The notes beneath the pieces are model-generated. The model did no database searches. It was given only the letters and a program-made list of their open reading frames with translations, and was not told where the DNA came from. Below are positions 7,765 to 13,176 of a DNA stretch of 15,369 nt, piece after piece; positions within the stretch are counted from its first letter, which is position 1, and each line of letters begins with the position of its first letter. This stretch comes from Oscillospiraceae bacterium (lineage in GTDB: Bacteria; Bacillota; Clostridia; Oscillospirales; Ruminococcaceae). Position numbers and translations under genes: made by a program. Where the stretch lies: NCBI GenBank assembly GCA_014796735.1, contig JAAVIG010000045.1, forward strand, positions 1 to 15,369, in the 5' to 3' direction.

Positions 7765-9140
7765 AAAATATCACCGTTTTCCTCTCTCTCAAAATCTGTT
7801 AATTCCCTGATTGGTCTTCCAGTCAAATTACCAGATTCATCATAAATATAATCATGTGCATGTTCGCCGTTTTTCCCATATGGATGTTGTTTAGGTTTTC
7901 CATGATTGTTATTCGCAATTTGTTTACTCTGTTTACCGTTTTCATCATAATAATTGCGTTCTATGCCACCTTTTGAGGATTCTTTTTGAGTGATACTATT
8001 TGGTTTTCCAACAACATCTGTATGTTCAACAATTAATATTTCTTTGCCATTTGCATTTTTTGTTATTCCTATTATATCACCATTTCCCGATTTGTCAACA
8101 CCCGCAAATGCGAACTTATCACCCCCGTCAACAAACGCCTTTTTCCAATCCTGATAATTCAAATCGTCAGGAATCCGATACCTCTCCCCGTCCCCTGCAC
8201 TCTCTTTAAAATCATCAAAACAAGGACAAACAGTAGACCTACACCAAGGGTGAAACGGTGGCGCGGTAACCCCCACACGAAACTCTTTCACAGAAAACCT
8301 TTTCCCATCCATACTTTGACAAATCCCCGAAGTACGACTATCCAAAGTAGCCACAATCTCATACTCCTCAACCCCTAAATCGTCAAAACAATCCTTCTGC
8401 GCCAACGAGTTGAAATAAGCTTCCTCTGTCATCACAATCCTTCCCGCGCCCGATTTATAAGCGTTCAGCATATCTGTAATCGCGTCAACCGTCCTCTTAG
8501 GGTCAGCCTTGGAAATGATTTTATTTGATAGGTCATAATCAATCTCCGCAATAAGCCTCTGCTTACTTCTCCAAATCCTTTCGGAAAAATTCTTCCCGTC
8601 CACCGTCCAAGGCTTTGCAATAATCTTTTCAAGCTGATTTTGCTCAATCCGCGGAATATCCCAGCCAACCCCCAAGCCCTTCTGAATTTCAAAAGCGGTA
8701 TGATAAAACCCGCTCTGATAAACCTCTTTCATGGTCTCGGAAACAATCCCCGACTGTTTCGCGAAAAGGCTTTCAATACTCTGCCGAGTCTGTATTCTAA
8801 GCGCATCATACTTAGAAACACTGAGCCTGCCCAAAAAGCTTTCAAGCTGTTTTACCCATTGCCCGCTTAAAGCATTATCCTGTCCGTATTTGATATAATC
8901 GTGAACGTCCCACTTAAATTCCCTAAGCTCCGCAGCAGAAAGCGGCTTCCTCGCCTCCGCCATAGAAACGCCGTTCTCCCCAAGCTTCCTATACCAAGTA
9001 TTAACCTTCCCCTCTATCTCTCTTACAGCTTGCCTGTACAGCCACTCTATCTCGTCGCGGCTATTGCTCGCCAGCTTGTTTTGCCTTTCTTCAAGCCGCG
9101 CAAAGCAACACTTCCAATACTCATTATCCCTTATCTTCAT
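7761..9140 (-). CDS. MuF-domain minor capsid protein with C-terminal polymorphic-toxin-like domain
   Basis: A 459-aa protein. The first 180 residues are helical. Residues about 185-312 hold the phage Mu gpF-like head morphogenesis core, with the signature TLDSRTSGICQSMDGK (about 266-280), VTAPPFHPWCRSTVCP (about 292-307) and the expected His and Cys residues. Normal MuF proteins end near here. This one continues for about 115 residues into a variable, AT-richer domain ending GKPKQHPYGKNGEHAHDYIY...LTDFEREENGDIL, with clustered His419, His427 and His429. That ending resembles C-terminal toxins annotated as polymorphic toxin type 24 (my recollection, not checked). Fusion of MuF domains to exchangeable toxin domains, followed by an immunity gene, is a known family in Firmicutes temperate phages. 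The ATG at 9140 has AGGAT 8 nt upstream. Its place between tube and chaperone, not beside the portal, is abnormal. Confidence 0.85.
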   Translation of the reverse strand: MKIRDNEYWKCCFARLEERQNKLASNSRDEIEWLYRQAVREIEGKVNTWYRKLGENGVSMAEARKPLSAAELREFKWDVHDYIKYGQDNALSGQWVKQLESFLGRLSVSKYDALRIQTRQSIESLFAKQSGIVSETMKEVYQSGFYHTAFEIQKGLGVGWDIPRIEQNQLEKIIAKPWTVDGKNFSERIWRSKQRLIAEIDYDLSNKIISKADPKRTVDAITDMLNAYKSGAGRIVMTEEAYFNSLAQKDCFDDLGVEEYEIVATLDSRTSGICQSMDGKRFSVKEFRVGVTAPPFHPWCRSTVCPCFDDFKESAGDGERYRIPDDLNYQDWKKAFVDGGDKFAFAGVDKSGNGDIIGITKNANGKEILIVEHTDVVGKPNSITQKESSKGGIERNYYDENGKQSKQIANNNHGKPKQHPYGKNGEHAHDYIYDESGNLTGRPIRELTDFEREENGDIL

Positions 9141-9177
9141 CACGGTATATCCTGTAAGCTATCCTTTCGTAAAAATT

Positions 9178-9210
9178 AAAAAAGCACCCTGATCTCTCAA
9201 AGTGCTTTTT
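9178..9210 (-). terminator. Rho-independent terminator upstream of MuF gene
   Basis: The minus-strand RNA forms GCACUUUGA/UCAGGGUGC closed by a GAGA (GNRA) tetraloop, flanked by A-U pairs and followed by six U. In the plus-strand reading the two G-U pairs become C-A mismatches, so the element is built for minus-strand transcripts, the direction of the late genes. Together with the copy at 7429-7463 it brackets the MuF toxin/immunity pair. Similarity between the copies continues to about 9222 (AAATTTAATA side). Confidence 0.85.
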
Positions 9211-9220
9211 AATATTAAAT

Positions 9221-9249
9221 TTGACAAAATAACCTAAAAGTGGTATAAT
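9221..9249 (+). promoter_or_regulatory. Sigma-A promoter of the small toxin gene
   Basis: A consensus -35 TTGACA (9221-9226), exactly 17 bp spacer, and a consensus -10 TATAAT (9244-9249) preceded by TGG (extended -10). The predicted start is near 9256, giving a leader of about 45 nt. It points against the surrounding late genes. Confidence 0.9.
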
Positions 9250-9255
9250 TATATT

Positions 9256-9300
9256 ACCGTTCGCATCTCGTCTCTTAAGACGAAAGGAGGTGAGATCGTT
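9256..9300 (+). promoter_or_regulatory. Structured 5' leader of toxin mRNA with strong SD
   Basis: The leader carries AAAGGAGGTGA (9283-9293), close to a perfect Shine-Dalgarno, 7-10 nt before the ATG. ATCTC (9265-9269) can pair with GAGAT (9292-9296), placing the SD inside a folded region, and GTCT/AGAC (9270-9273 with 9278-9281) forms an inner hairpin. The first eight bases, ACCGTTCG (9256-9263), are exactly complementary to CGAACGGT (9387-9394) just after the stop codon, so the message can close 5' end to 3' end. Such folding keeps several type I toxin mRNAs untranslated. Confidence 0.65.
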
Positions 9301-9384
9301 ATGACGCTTGTTTTTTCATTTTTAACTTCTGTCGCAGCAGGTATAGTTACATATTATATCTGCAAATGGCTGGACAAGAGGTAG
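9301..9384 (+). CDS. 27-aa hydrophobic membrane peptide, candidate type I toxin
   Basis: A 27-codon gene encoding a short N-terminus (MTLVFSFLTS), a hydrophobic helix (residues about 3-20, LVFSFLTSVAAGIVTYYI) and a charged end CKWLDKR. This layout (one membrane helix plus a basic tail) is that of Gram-positive type I toxins such as Fst, and peptides ending in CKWLD-like motifs recur in Firmicutes genomes, as I recall without a named family. The gene has a consensus promoter, a near-perfect ribosome binding site and its own terminator, which is far stronger expression equipment than chance would provide for so short an ORF. It lies opposite to the virion genes, and a convergent antisense RNA with complementarity to its start region and its codons 12-20 sits downstream. 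If made, the peptide would act at the cytoplasmic membrane. Confidence 0.82.
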   Translation: MTLVFSFLTSVAAGIVTYYICKWLDKR

Positions 9385-9404
9385 AACGAACGGTCAGCCT
9401 GTAA

Positions 9405-9440
9405 CAACAAACCCCGAAGCTACTACTTCGGGGTTTGTTG
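9405..9440. terminator. Bidirectional terminator shared by toxin mRNA and antisense RNA
   Basis: A perfect 15-bp stem CAACAAACCCCGAAG (9405-9419) / CTTCGGGGTTTGTTG (9426-9440) with a 6-nt loop. T-rich arms (GGGGTTTGTTG) occur at the 3' side in both directions, so it can end transcripts from either strand. Both RNAs would carry the complementary hairpin at their 3' ends, the arrangement seen in the par/Fst type I locus. Confidence 0.88.
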
Positions 9441-9472
9441 CACCTCCTGTTTGTGTAAATAAACAGTTTTTT

Positions 9473-9507
9473 GGTGAGAATCGCTCATGACGTTTAATGT
9501 TTTTTCA
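9473..9507 (+). repeat. Imperfect copy of toxin translation start region
   Basis: The order GGTGAGA-(A)TCG-ATGACG-TGTTTTTTCA repeats the toxin gene at 9289-9318. It has no SD of its own and the reading frame stops soon, so it is not a second toxin; it serves as template for the antisense RNA 5' segment. Confidence 0.75.
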
Positions 9508-9513
9508 ATATGA

Positions 9514-9542
9514 ATTATACCACACTCATTCCGATTTGTCAA
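9514..9542 (-). promoter_or_regulatory. Proximal antisense promoter
   Basis: On the minus strand: TTGACA (9537-9542), 17-bp spacer, TATAAT (9514-9519) with TGG extended -10. Predicted start near 9507. It shares GTTGAC, CGG, TGAG and GTGGTATAAT with the distal promoter, suggesting duplication. Confidence 0.88.
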
Positions 9543-9586
9543 CACCAAAAAACAATTTTTATCATCAGTCACAAAATACCGACATT

Positions 9587-9612
9587 GCAGCAGGCATAGT
9601 TACATAATATAT
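9587..9612 (+). repeat. Copy of toxin codons 12-20
   Basis: Begins GCAGCAGGCATAGTTACATA and matches toxin gene 9334-9359 at 24 of 26 bases. It lies directly downstream of the distal antisense promoter, so the antisense RNA starts in it. Confidence 0.85.
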
Positions 9613-9616
9613 TTTT

Positions 9617-9645
9617 ATTATACCACTCTCACCCCGCATCGTCAA
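9617..9645 (-). promoter_or_regulatory. Distal antisense promoter
   Basis: On the minus strand: TTGACG (9640-9645), 17-bp spacer, TATAAT (9617-9622) with TGG extended -10. Predicted start near 9610. It lies 28 bp past the tail-tube stop codon. Confidence 0.85.
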
Positions 9646-9672
9646 CCCCTCCAATCAACTTTTCCAACACCC

Positions 9673-10155
9673 TCAGTTCGTCAAAAACCCATTCAGCTCC
9701 TTAAACGTCTCAGGCATCTTAAAGTCCTCGAAGGTAAAATCCATATCCTCATCAAGATATTCCCCGTCCGCGTCGAACTTAGCGAGGATACCTCCGTCGA
9801 TATTGCAGTCAACAAGCACGATAGTCTGTCTCCCCACTGCCGAAGTCTTGTCCTCGTTAGTGATCTGAATCTCGAAATAAACGTCCTCTCCGGTATCCTT
9901 ATACCTCTGCATAAGCTCACGGAAAATAGAGGTATTGTAGTGGAAGGTAGCGGAGCCCGTACCCTTCCAGCCGCTTGCCTTATTACCCTTACCGGTCTTA
10001 CCGAGGATAGGCACTTCAACCTTATTTTTCTCAAACTTTGCCTCAAGGTTAATCGCCTGCATAAAGTTATAACGTCTTGACCCAATCGTAACGAAGCACT
10101 CTGCCAAAGCCGCAAACACCGTATCTTTCGCGTGCATAATAACATTATTATCCAT
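9673..10155 (-). CDS. xkdM: Tail tube protein (XkdM-like)
   Basis: A 160-aa tail core (tube) protein of the PBSX XkdM type, which polymerises into the inner tube inside the sheath. The characteristic parts are AKDTVFAALAECFVTIGSRR at the start, INLEAKFEKNKVEVPILGKTG, and GTGSATFHYNTSIFRELMQR, with the closing EDMDFTFEDFKMPETFKEL; the order and spacing are those of the family. The ATG at 10155 has AAAGGA about 10 nt upstream; Met7 is a weaker alternative. It follows the sheath gene, as in all PBSX-like tails, but is separated from it by a hairpin-rich 93-bp gap. Downstream, where the chaperone gene is expected, comes the accessory region. Confidence 0.93.
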   Translation of the reverse strand: MDNNVIMHAKDTVFAALAECFVTIGSRRYNFMQAINLEAKFEKNKVEVPILGKTGKGNKASGWKGTGSATFHYNTSIFRELMQRYKDTGEDVYFEIQITNEDKTSAVGRQTIVLVDCNIDGGILAKFDADGEYLDEDMDFTFEDFKMPETFKELNGFLTN

Positions 10156-10173
10156 AAATTAAAATCCTTTCTT

Positions 10174-10233
10174 CCTCTTAGAGGAGGCGCGAAGCCACGC
10201 TCCGCGCCGACGAACGAAAAATCTTCGATTTTC
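10174..10233. repeat. Multi-hairpin element between sheath and tube genes
   Basis: Three palindromes in a row: CCTC/GAGG (10174-10177 with 10181-10184), GGCGCG/CGCGCC (10186-10191 with 10203-10208) with an inner AGC/GCT stem, and AAAATC/GATTTT (10218-10223 with 10227-10232). No run of U follows. Its GC-rich hairpin-cluster style resembles 2014-2100, although the sequences differ. It could be a dispersed palindromic element or an RNA processing/stability element between sheath and tube cistrons. Confidence 0.6.
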
Positions 10234-10248
10234 CGCATATCCATATTT

Positions 10249-11556
10249 TTAAGCTACCGTAACGGTCATATAAAGCTTACCCATAGCATTAACGACAGTC
10301 ACAAGGTCGGTAACGACAACCGACTTTTTTGTATTACCCTGCGTAACCGTAACATCGGCGTCGGAGAAATTCTCAATAGCTCTTATCTCTCTAAGCTGCT
10401 CATGATGCTTTACAATATCCGACCAAAGAGAGATACGACCCGCCGCGTCATTGGGCACAACCCCCAAATACTTGGTATTAAACAGCACCGCAATATCATT
10501 GGCAATCTGGTCCATAACCCTTACCGTCTGATTGTCCTTAAAAATATCGCCCTGCGTGTCAGAAACGGTCACCATAGTGTTAATATCCTCCAGCACTCTG
10601 ATGTCCTGACCCACCTTATGCAGCACGAATTCCCCGGACTTAACGGCATTCTTAAGCTCAGTCTGGGTATAATTCGCCTCAACGTCAAACCCGCCGTTGT
10701 AAATCTTGTTCTGATTACTCCTGTTCACCTCGCAGCCAGCACTTGCACCGGTCACCCAGTACACAAGAGACCCTTCGCCCCAATTCTCGTCAAGCACCTT
10801 GTTCTTAACGCTGATAACGCCGTAATAATCCGCCGCCATGCGATACACCACAAGCTGGAACTTAACGCCCATCTCGTCGCGCAAACGCTTGTTATAGGAA
10901 GCATAAAGGCTCTTAGTAACCTCATCCGTAACGGTAACGCCCATAACGTTATAAGTATACGATTCAATCTTATCAAGATAAGCCTGATGTGCCGCCCCGT
11001 TCACCTCTCCGTCGGTACCGCCCGTCAAAGCCATACCCGCGGTAAGCTCCAAATCGACACCCGATTTCCACTGAACAAAGCTGTTGGGCTTAAGCTCCGC
11101 CGCACTTTCCACCGTCTGCTCGTCAACCTCCACATTACCCAGCAGCGTCTTAACGTCAAACAAAGATTCATCGTCCACATTCTGCCTGATAACTATCTTA
11201 AGGTCATTTCCGCGGGTTCCGCCGCAAACCGCCTCCGCAAGACTGTTGCCCGCCTTTTCGCCGCCCGAATTGAGCCTGTAAGCATACAAGGTCTTGGCAT
11301 TCAAAAACAGATCCCTTAACCCCTTAAGCTTCTCATTGGAATACTCATACCCGAATATCTCCAAGCTGTTTTTCAGCAAGTCCTCATTCGTGACCTCAAA
11401 AACCTCGTTTTCCCTGCCCCAGTCCAATTCAAGAGGCATAGTGGCAATACCCCTGTCCGACAACGCCGCATTTGCGGAAGCCGCCGAAATAAAGTTGATA
11501 TACGCGCCGGGAAGCTCCTTATTTTGTACCGTAAAGGTACCTCCGCCTAAAGCCAT
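10249..11556 (-). CDS. xkdK: Contractile tail sheath protein (XkdK-like)
   Basis: A 435-aa sheath subunit. The start MALGGGTFTVQNKELPGAYI is the classic N-terminus of clostridial and PBSX sheath proteins, followed by ATMPLELDWGRENEVFEVTN. The conserved middle includes LNAKTLYAYRLNSGG near residue 87, and the C-terminal part has ITPQ-like contraction-domain segments (RVLEDINTMVTVSDTQGDIF, RVMDQIANDIAVLFNTKYLG) known to form the inter-subunit beta strands. Length is within the normal range. The ATG at 11556 has AAAGGTGAAA upstream and lies 1 bp after the stop of the 65-aa gene, so those two are coupled. Presence of this gene shows the tail is contractile (myovirus type). Confidence 0.95.
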   Translation of the reverse strand: MALGGGTFTVQNKELPGAYINFISAASANAALSDRGIATMPLELDWGRENEVFEVTNEDLLKNSLEIFGYEYSNEKLKGLRDLFLNAKTLYAYRLNSGGEKAGNSLAEAVCGGTRGNDLKIVIRQNVDDESLFDVKTLLGNVEVDEQTVESAAELKPNSFVQWKSGVDLELTAGMALTGGTDGEVNGAAHQAYLDKIESYTYNVMGVTVTDEVTKSLYASYNKRLRDEMGVKFQLVVYRMAADYYGVISVKNKVLDENWGEGSLVYWVTGASAGCEVNRSNQNKIYNGGFDVEANYTQTELKNAVKSGEFVLHKVGQDIRVLEDINTMVTVSDTQGDIFKDNQTVRVMDQIANDIAVLFNTKYLGVVPNDAAGRISLWSDIVKHHEQLREIRAIENFSDADVTVTQGNTKKSVVVTDLVTVVNAMGKLYMTVTVA

Positions 11557-11557
11557 A

Positions 11558-11755
11558 TTATTTCACCTTTCCTTTCATATAAATTTCGATCATTTCCTCC
11601 GCCTGCGAAACCGCATAAAGCTTATTTTCACGCAGCAGAGCATTCAGCAGATCTCTCTTATTCCGAAAACGTTCGGAGGACATAAGCTGTTCTTTTTCAA
11701 AAAGCTTTTGGGAATTATCCGCCTCGATAAATTCCTCTTTGACCTTTTTCGCCAT
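11558..11755 (-). CDS. Small charged protein of unknown function before sheath
   Basis: A 65-aa highly charged, probably all-helical protein (MAKKVKEEFIEADNSQKLFE, then SSERFRNKRDLLNALLRENK and QAEEMIEIYMKGKVK). The ATG at 11755 has AAAGGAG 8 nt upstream, and the stop lies one base before the sheath ATG, so it is a genuine gene coupled to sheath translation. I recall small proteins with the FRNKRDLLNALL pattern upstream of sheath genes in clostridial contractile prophages, with no assigned role. A job in sheath folding or assembly is a guess from linkage. Confidence 0.8.
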   Translation of the reverse strand: MAKKVKEEFIEADNSQKLFEKEQLMSSERFRNKRDLLNALLRENKLYAVSQAEEMIEIYMKGKVK

Positions 11756-11788
11756 TCAAATAGCTCCTTTCATGATTTGTTGTTATAC

Positions 11789-11876
11789 CAATCCCTTTTT
11801 AAACTGACGTAATACCCACAGTTCAAAAAGGGATTGCACCCGAAACACTAATCCCACAGTTTTAAAAGGGATTAGT
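11789..11876. repeat. Inverted and direct repeat cluster upstream of 65-aa gene
   Basis: An 18-bp inverted repeat with one mismatch, beginning CAATCCCTTTTTAAACTG (11789-11806 with 11819-11836, 12-nt spacer), is followed by a 9-bp inverted repeat ACTAATCCC/GGGATTAGT (11847-11855 with 11868-11876). The right arm of the first and all of the second also form imperfect 25-bp direct repeats (11811-11835 and 11849-11873). The unit therefore occurs three times, in two orientations. The cluster overlaps the last codons of the tail-terminator gene. It lacks a good U-tract; it may be an operator, processing hairpin, or recombination scar. Confidence 0.75.
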
Positions 11877-12320
11877 ATTAACGTCTCTTTTCAGTTCACC
11901 CATAAGCGTAGGCTCTCTTGTTTTGTAAACAAAAAAGTTATAGCTTACGAAAAAGCTCAATACCCCATTGACATATTCAAATTGCATAGTAGTACCTCTC
12001 AGCAGATTGTCATCAACGTTGATTTCCTCAAGGCAGTCGAAAAGCCGTTCCGTAACGTCATAGCTTTCCTGCCTCCCGTTGTTTTTGTCATGTGGGAAAT
12101 ACTGTATACAAAATCGGTTTTCGCGGTAATATCGGCTTGCGAGAAAATGGCAGTTAGCGTTTCCCATTAACTGCCTATCGCTCGGATTTATACAGGAAAT
12201 AAAAAAGCAAGGCGTCTCAAGTCCCTGCTTACTTTCCTCCGCATATACCGTGCAATCCTCTCCGAATTCCGCATGCAGCGCAGCGCCGACGGCTTCTATA
12301 ATTGAATTCATTCTAATCAT
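11862..12320 (-). CDS. Tail terminator-like protein
   Basis: A 152-aa protein in the YqbJ/XkdJ position (after the HK97 gp10-like gene, before the sheath). It reads MIRMNSIIEAVGAALHAEFG, then LETPCFFISCINPSDRQLMG, RYYRENRFCIQYFPH and a C-terminal VNGVLSFFVSYNFFVYK beta region, a pattern I associate with phage tail-terminator/neck proteins of clostridial phages that cap the tail tube and join it to the head. The ATG overlaps the previous stop (ATGA). The final residues (NTNPF) are encoded inside the repeat cluster at 11789-11876, so the natural C-terminus may have been replaced. Confidence 0.78.
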   Translation of the reverse strand: MIRMNSIIEAVGAALHAEFGEDCTVYAEESKQGLETPCFFISCINPSDRQLMGNANCHFLASRYYRENRFCIQYFPHDKNNGRQESYDVTERLFDCLEEINVDDNLLRGTTMQFEYVNGVLSFFVSYNFFVYKTREPTLMGELKRDVNTNPF

Positions 12321-12784
12321 TTTAACGCACCGCCTAAAAATCTATTCAGCTTGTCCCGTACAACCTTGGGAGCAATTTTTTCTACCTCCCGCCTTGATTG
12401 TTCAAGCATAAAGTGACCTTGGACAAAGCCCTTTCCGCCGCTCACGACATGACCGTATTCAACATCTGAAGCATACTTGACGGGATTATAAATAACAGCC
12501 TTAACATTGCCGCCCTTATGCGTACGGGCAACCTTCCAGCCCTGCTGCAAAGTACCGCCCATTTTTCCCGATTGCTTAGCTCCCTTGTGCCCTAAGCCGC
12601 TTTCACAAGTATAAGAGCTTCCGTTATAAACCCCCGCGGGCGTCCGTTTGACCACCTCCGAAAGAAGCCGCCCCGCAAGGGACTCCGCGCAGTCCTCGGC
12701 AACAAACCCCGCCTGCCCCCTGAGCTTTTCCAGCTTCTTTTGAAACGTCTTAAGCCCCGAAACATCAAAACCCGATCTACCCAT
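12317..12784 (-). CDS. HK97 gp10-like head-tail protein
   Basis: A 155-aa protein of the HK97 gp10 family (PBSX XkdI position), a neck/tail-completion protein. Key segments are MGRSGFDVSGLKTFQKKLEK, LSEVVKRTPAGVYNGSSY, GGTLQQGWKV and the YASDVEYGHV motif with Gly/His that marks this family (residues about 105-114), then GHFMLEQSRREVEK. I chose the ATG at 12784, 2 bp after the previous stop, with AAGGAG 11 nt upstream; the longer frame to 12910 would overlap the neighbour by 124 bp and lacks support. Confidence 0.9.
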   Translation of the reverse strand: MGRSGFDVSGLKTFQKKLEKLRGQAGFVAEDCAESLAGRLLSEVVKRTPAGVYNGSSYTCESGLGHKGAKQSGKMGGTLQQGWKVARTHKGGNVKAVIYNPVKYASDVEYGHVVSGGKGFVQGHFMLEQSRREVEKIAPKVVRDKLNRFLGGALK

Positions 12785-12786
12785 TT

Positions 12787-13176
12787 TTACGCCCACTCCT
12801 TCCATAATTCCAGCATAATTTCCCGATGCGAGGAATAAACGGCGGGCTGTCCGCTTGCCGCGTACTCGGTGGTAATCCCGTTTTGAGTAACAACGATTTT
12901 CGACCCGCATTTGACGTCAATTTCGGGCGCAATAAACAGCTTGACCCCCTGAGCAACAGCCGCTCCCGTATCTGTCTGAACGGCAGCGGTCACATTCTCA
13001 AAGGAAAGCTTGCAGGGCAAATTTTTCGCGGTAACAATCTCTCCCTGACGAGTAATTTTGCTATTCTTATCTCTTACATTCCCGTATTCGACAATATCGC
13101 AAACCCCCTCGTAAGTACTTTCAATTGCCTTTCTCGCCGCCGTTCTCGCCCTTACCACCTGATTTTCCGATAGCAA
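12787..13176 (-). CDS. Head completion protein, YqbH-position (unknown family)
   Basis: A 129-aa protein (N-terminus MLSENQVVRARTAARKAIES, C-terminus SSHREIMLELWKEWA) in the position of skin-element YqbH, between the connector-like gene and the gp10-like gene. The body is beta-rich (CDIVEYGNVRDKNSKITR, CKLSFENVTA, VKLFIAPEIDVKCGSKIVVT), consistent with small stopper/head-closure proteins. The start is a TTG at 13176 preceded by GGGAGGAGGG at about 7 nt, an unusually strong site that compensates for the weak codon. It overlaps the upstream gene by 25 nt. Confidence 0.8.
   Translation of the reverse strand: MLSENQVVRARTAARKAIESTYEGVCDIVEYGNVRDKNSKITRQGEIVTAKNLPCKLSFENVTAAVQTDTGAAVAQGVKLFIAPEIDVKCGSKIVVTQNGITTEYAASGQPAVYSSHREIMLELWKEWA

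Larger units (their letters stand above)
9405..9507 (-). ncRNA. Candidate antisense antitoxin RNA, short form
   Basis: An RNA of about 100 nt is predicted from the 9514-9542 promoter to the shared terminator. Its first ~35 nt are complementary to the toxin translation start region: plus-strand 9473-9507 is an imperfect copy of 9289-9318, with GGTGAGA, TCG, ATGACG and TGTTTTTTCA conserved in order and a 3-nt bulge. The predicted 5' end coincides with the edge of this complementarity. Pairing would cover the SD edge, start codon and first six codons. No open reading frame with a ribosome binding site is present. Confidence 0.75.
9405..9610 (-). ncRNA. Candidate antisense antitoxin RNA, long form
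   Basis: An RNA of about 205 nt is predicted from the 9617-9645 promoter. Its first ~24 nt are complementary to toxin codons 12-20: plus-strand 9587-9612 matches 9334-9359 at 24 of 26 positions, and one mismatch becomes a G-U pair in RNA. The same transcript then passes through the segment complementary to the toxin start region and ends at the shared terminator, so it carries two separate toxin-binding stretches. I see no terminator between the two promoters. Confidence 0.68.

Noticed and set aside
9473..9612. A second, broken copy of the small toxin gene
   Set aside because: As a coding copy it lacks an SD and is interrupted by an antisense promoter. The match of both antisense start points to the copied segments makes an antitoxin role more likely, although it may have arisen from such a duplication.
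9693..10244. A 183-codon minus-strand frame overlapping the tube gene
   Set aside because: Begins in the hairpin cluster and then reads the tube gene out of frame, giving an Arg/Leu/Ser-rich product.
10132..11319. A 395-codon open frame on the plus strand
   Set aside because: Antisense shadow of the sheath gene, with no family resemblance and a starting point inside the tube gene.
11789..11876. Possible CRISPR array
   Set aside because: Only three copies in mixed orientations with irregular 12-nt spacers; not a CRISPR pattern.
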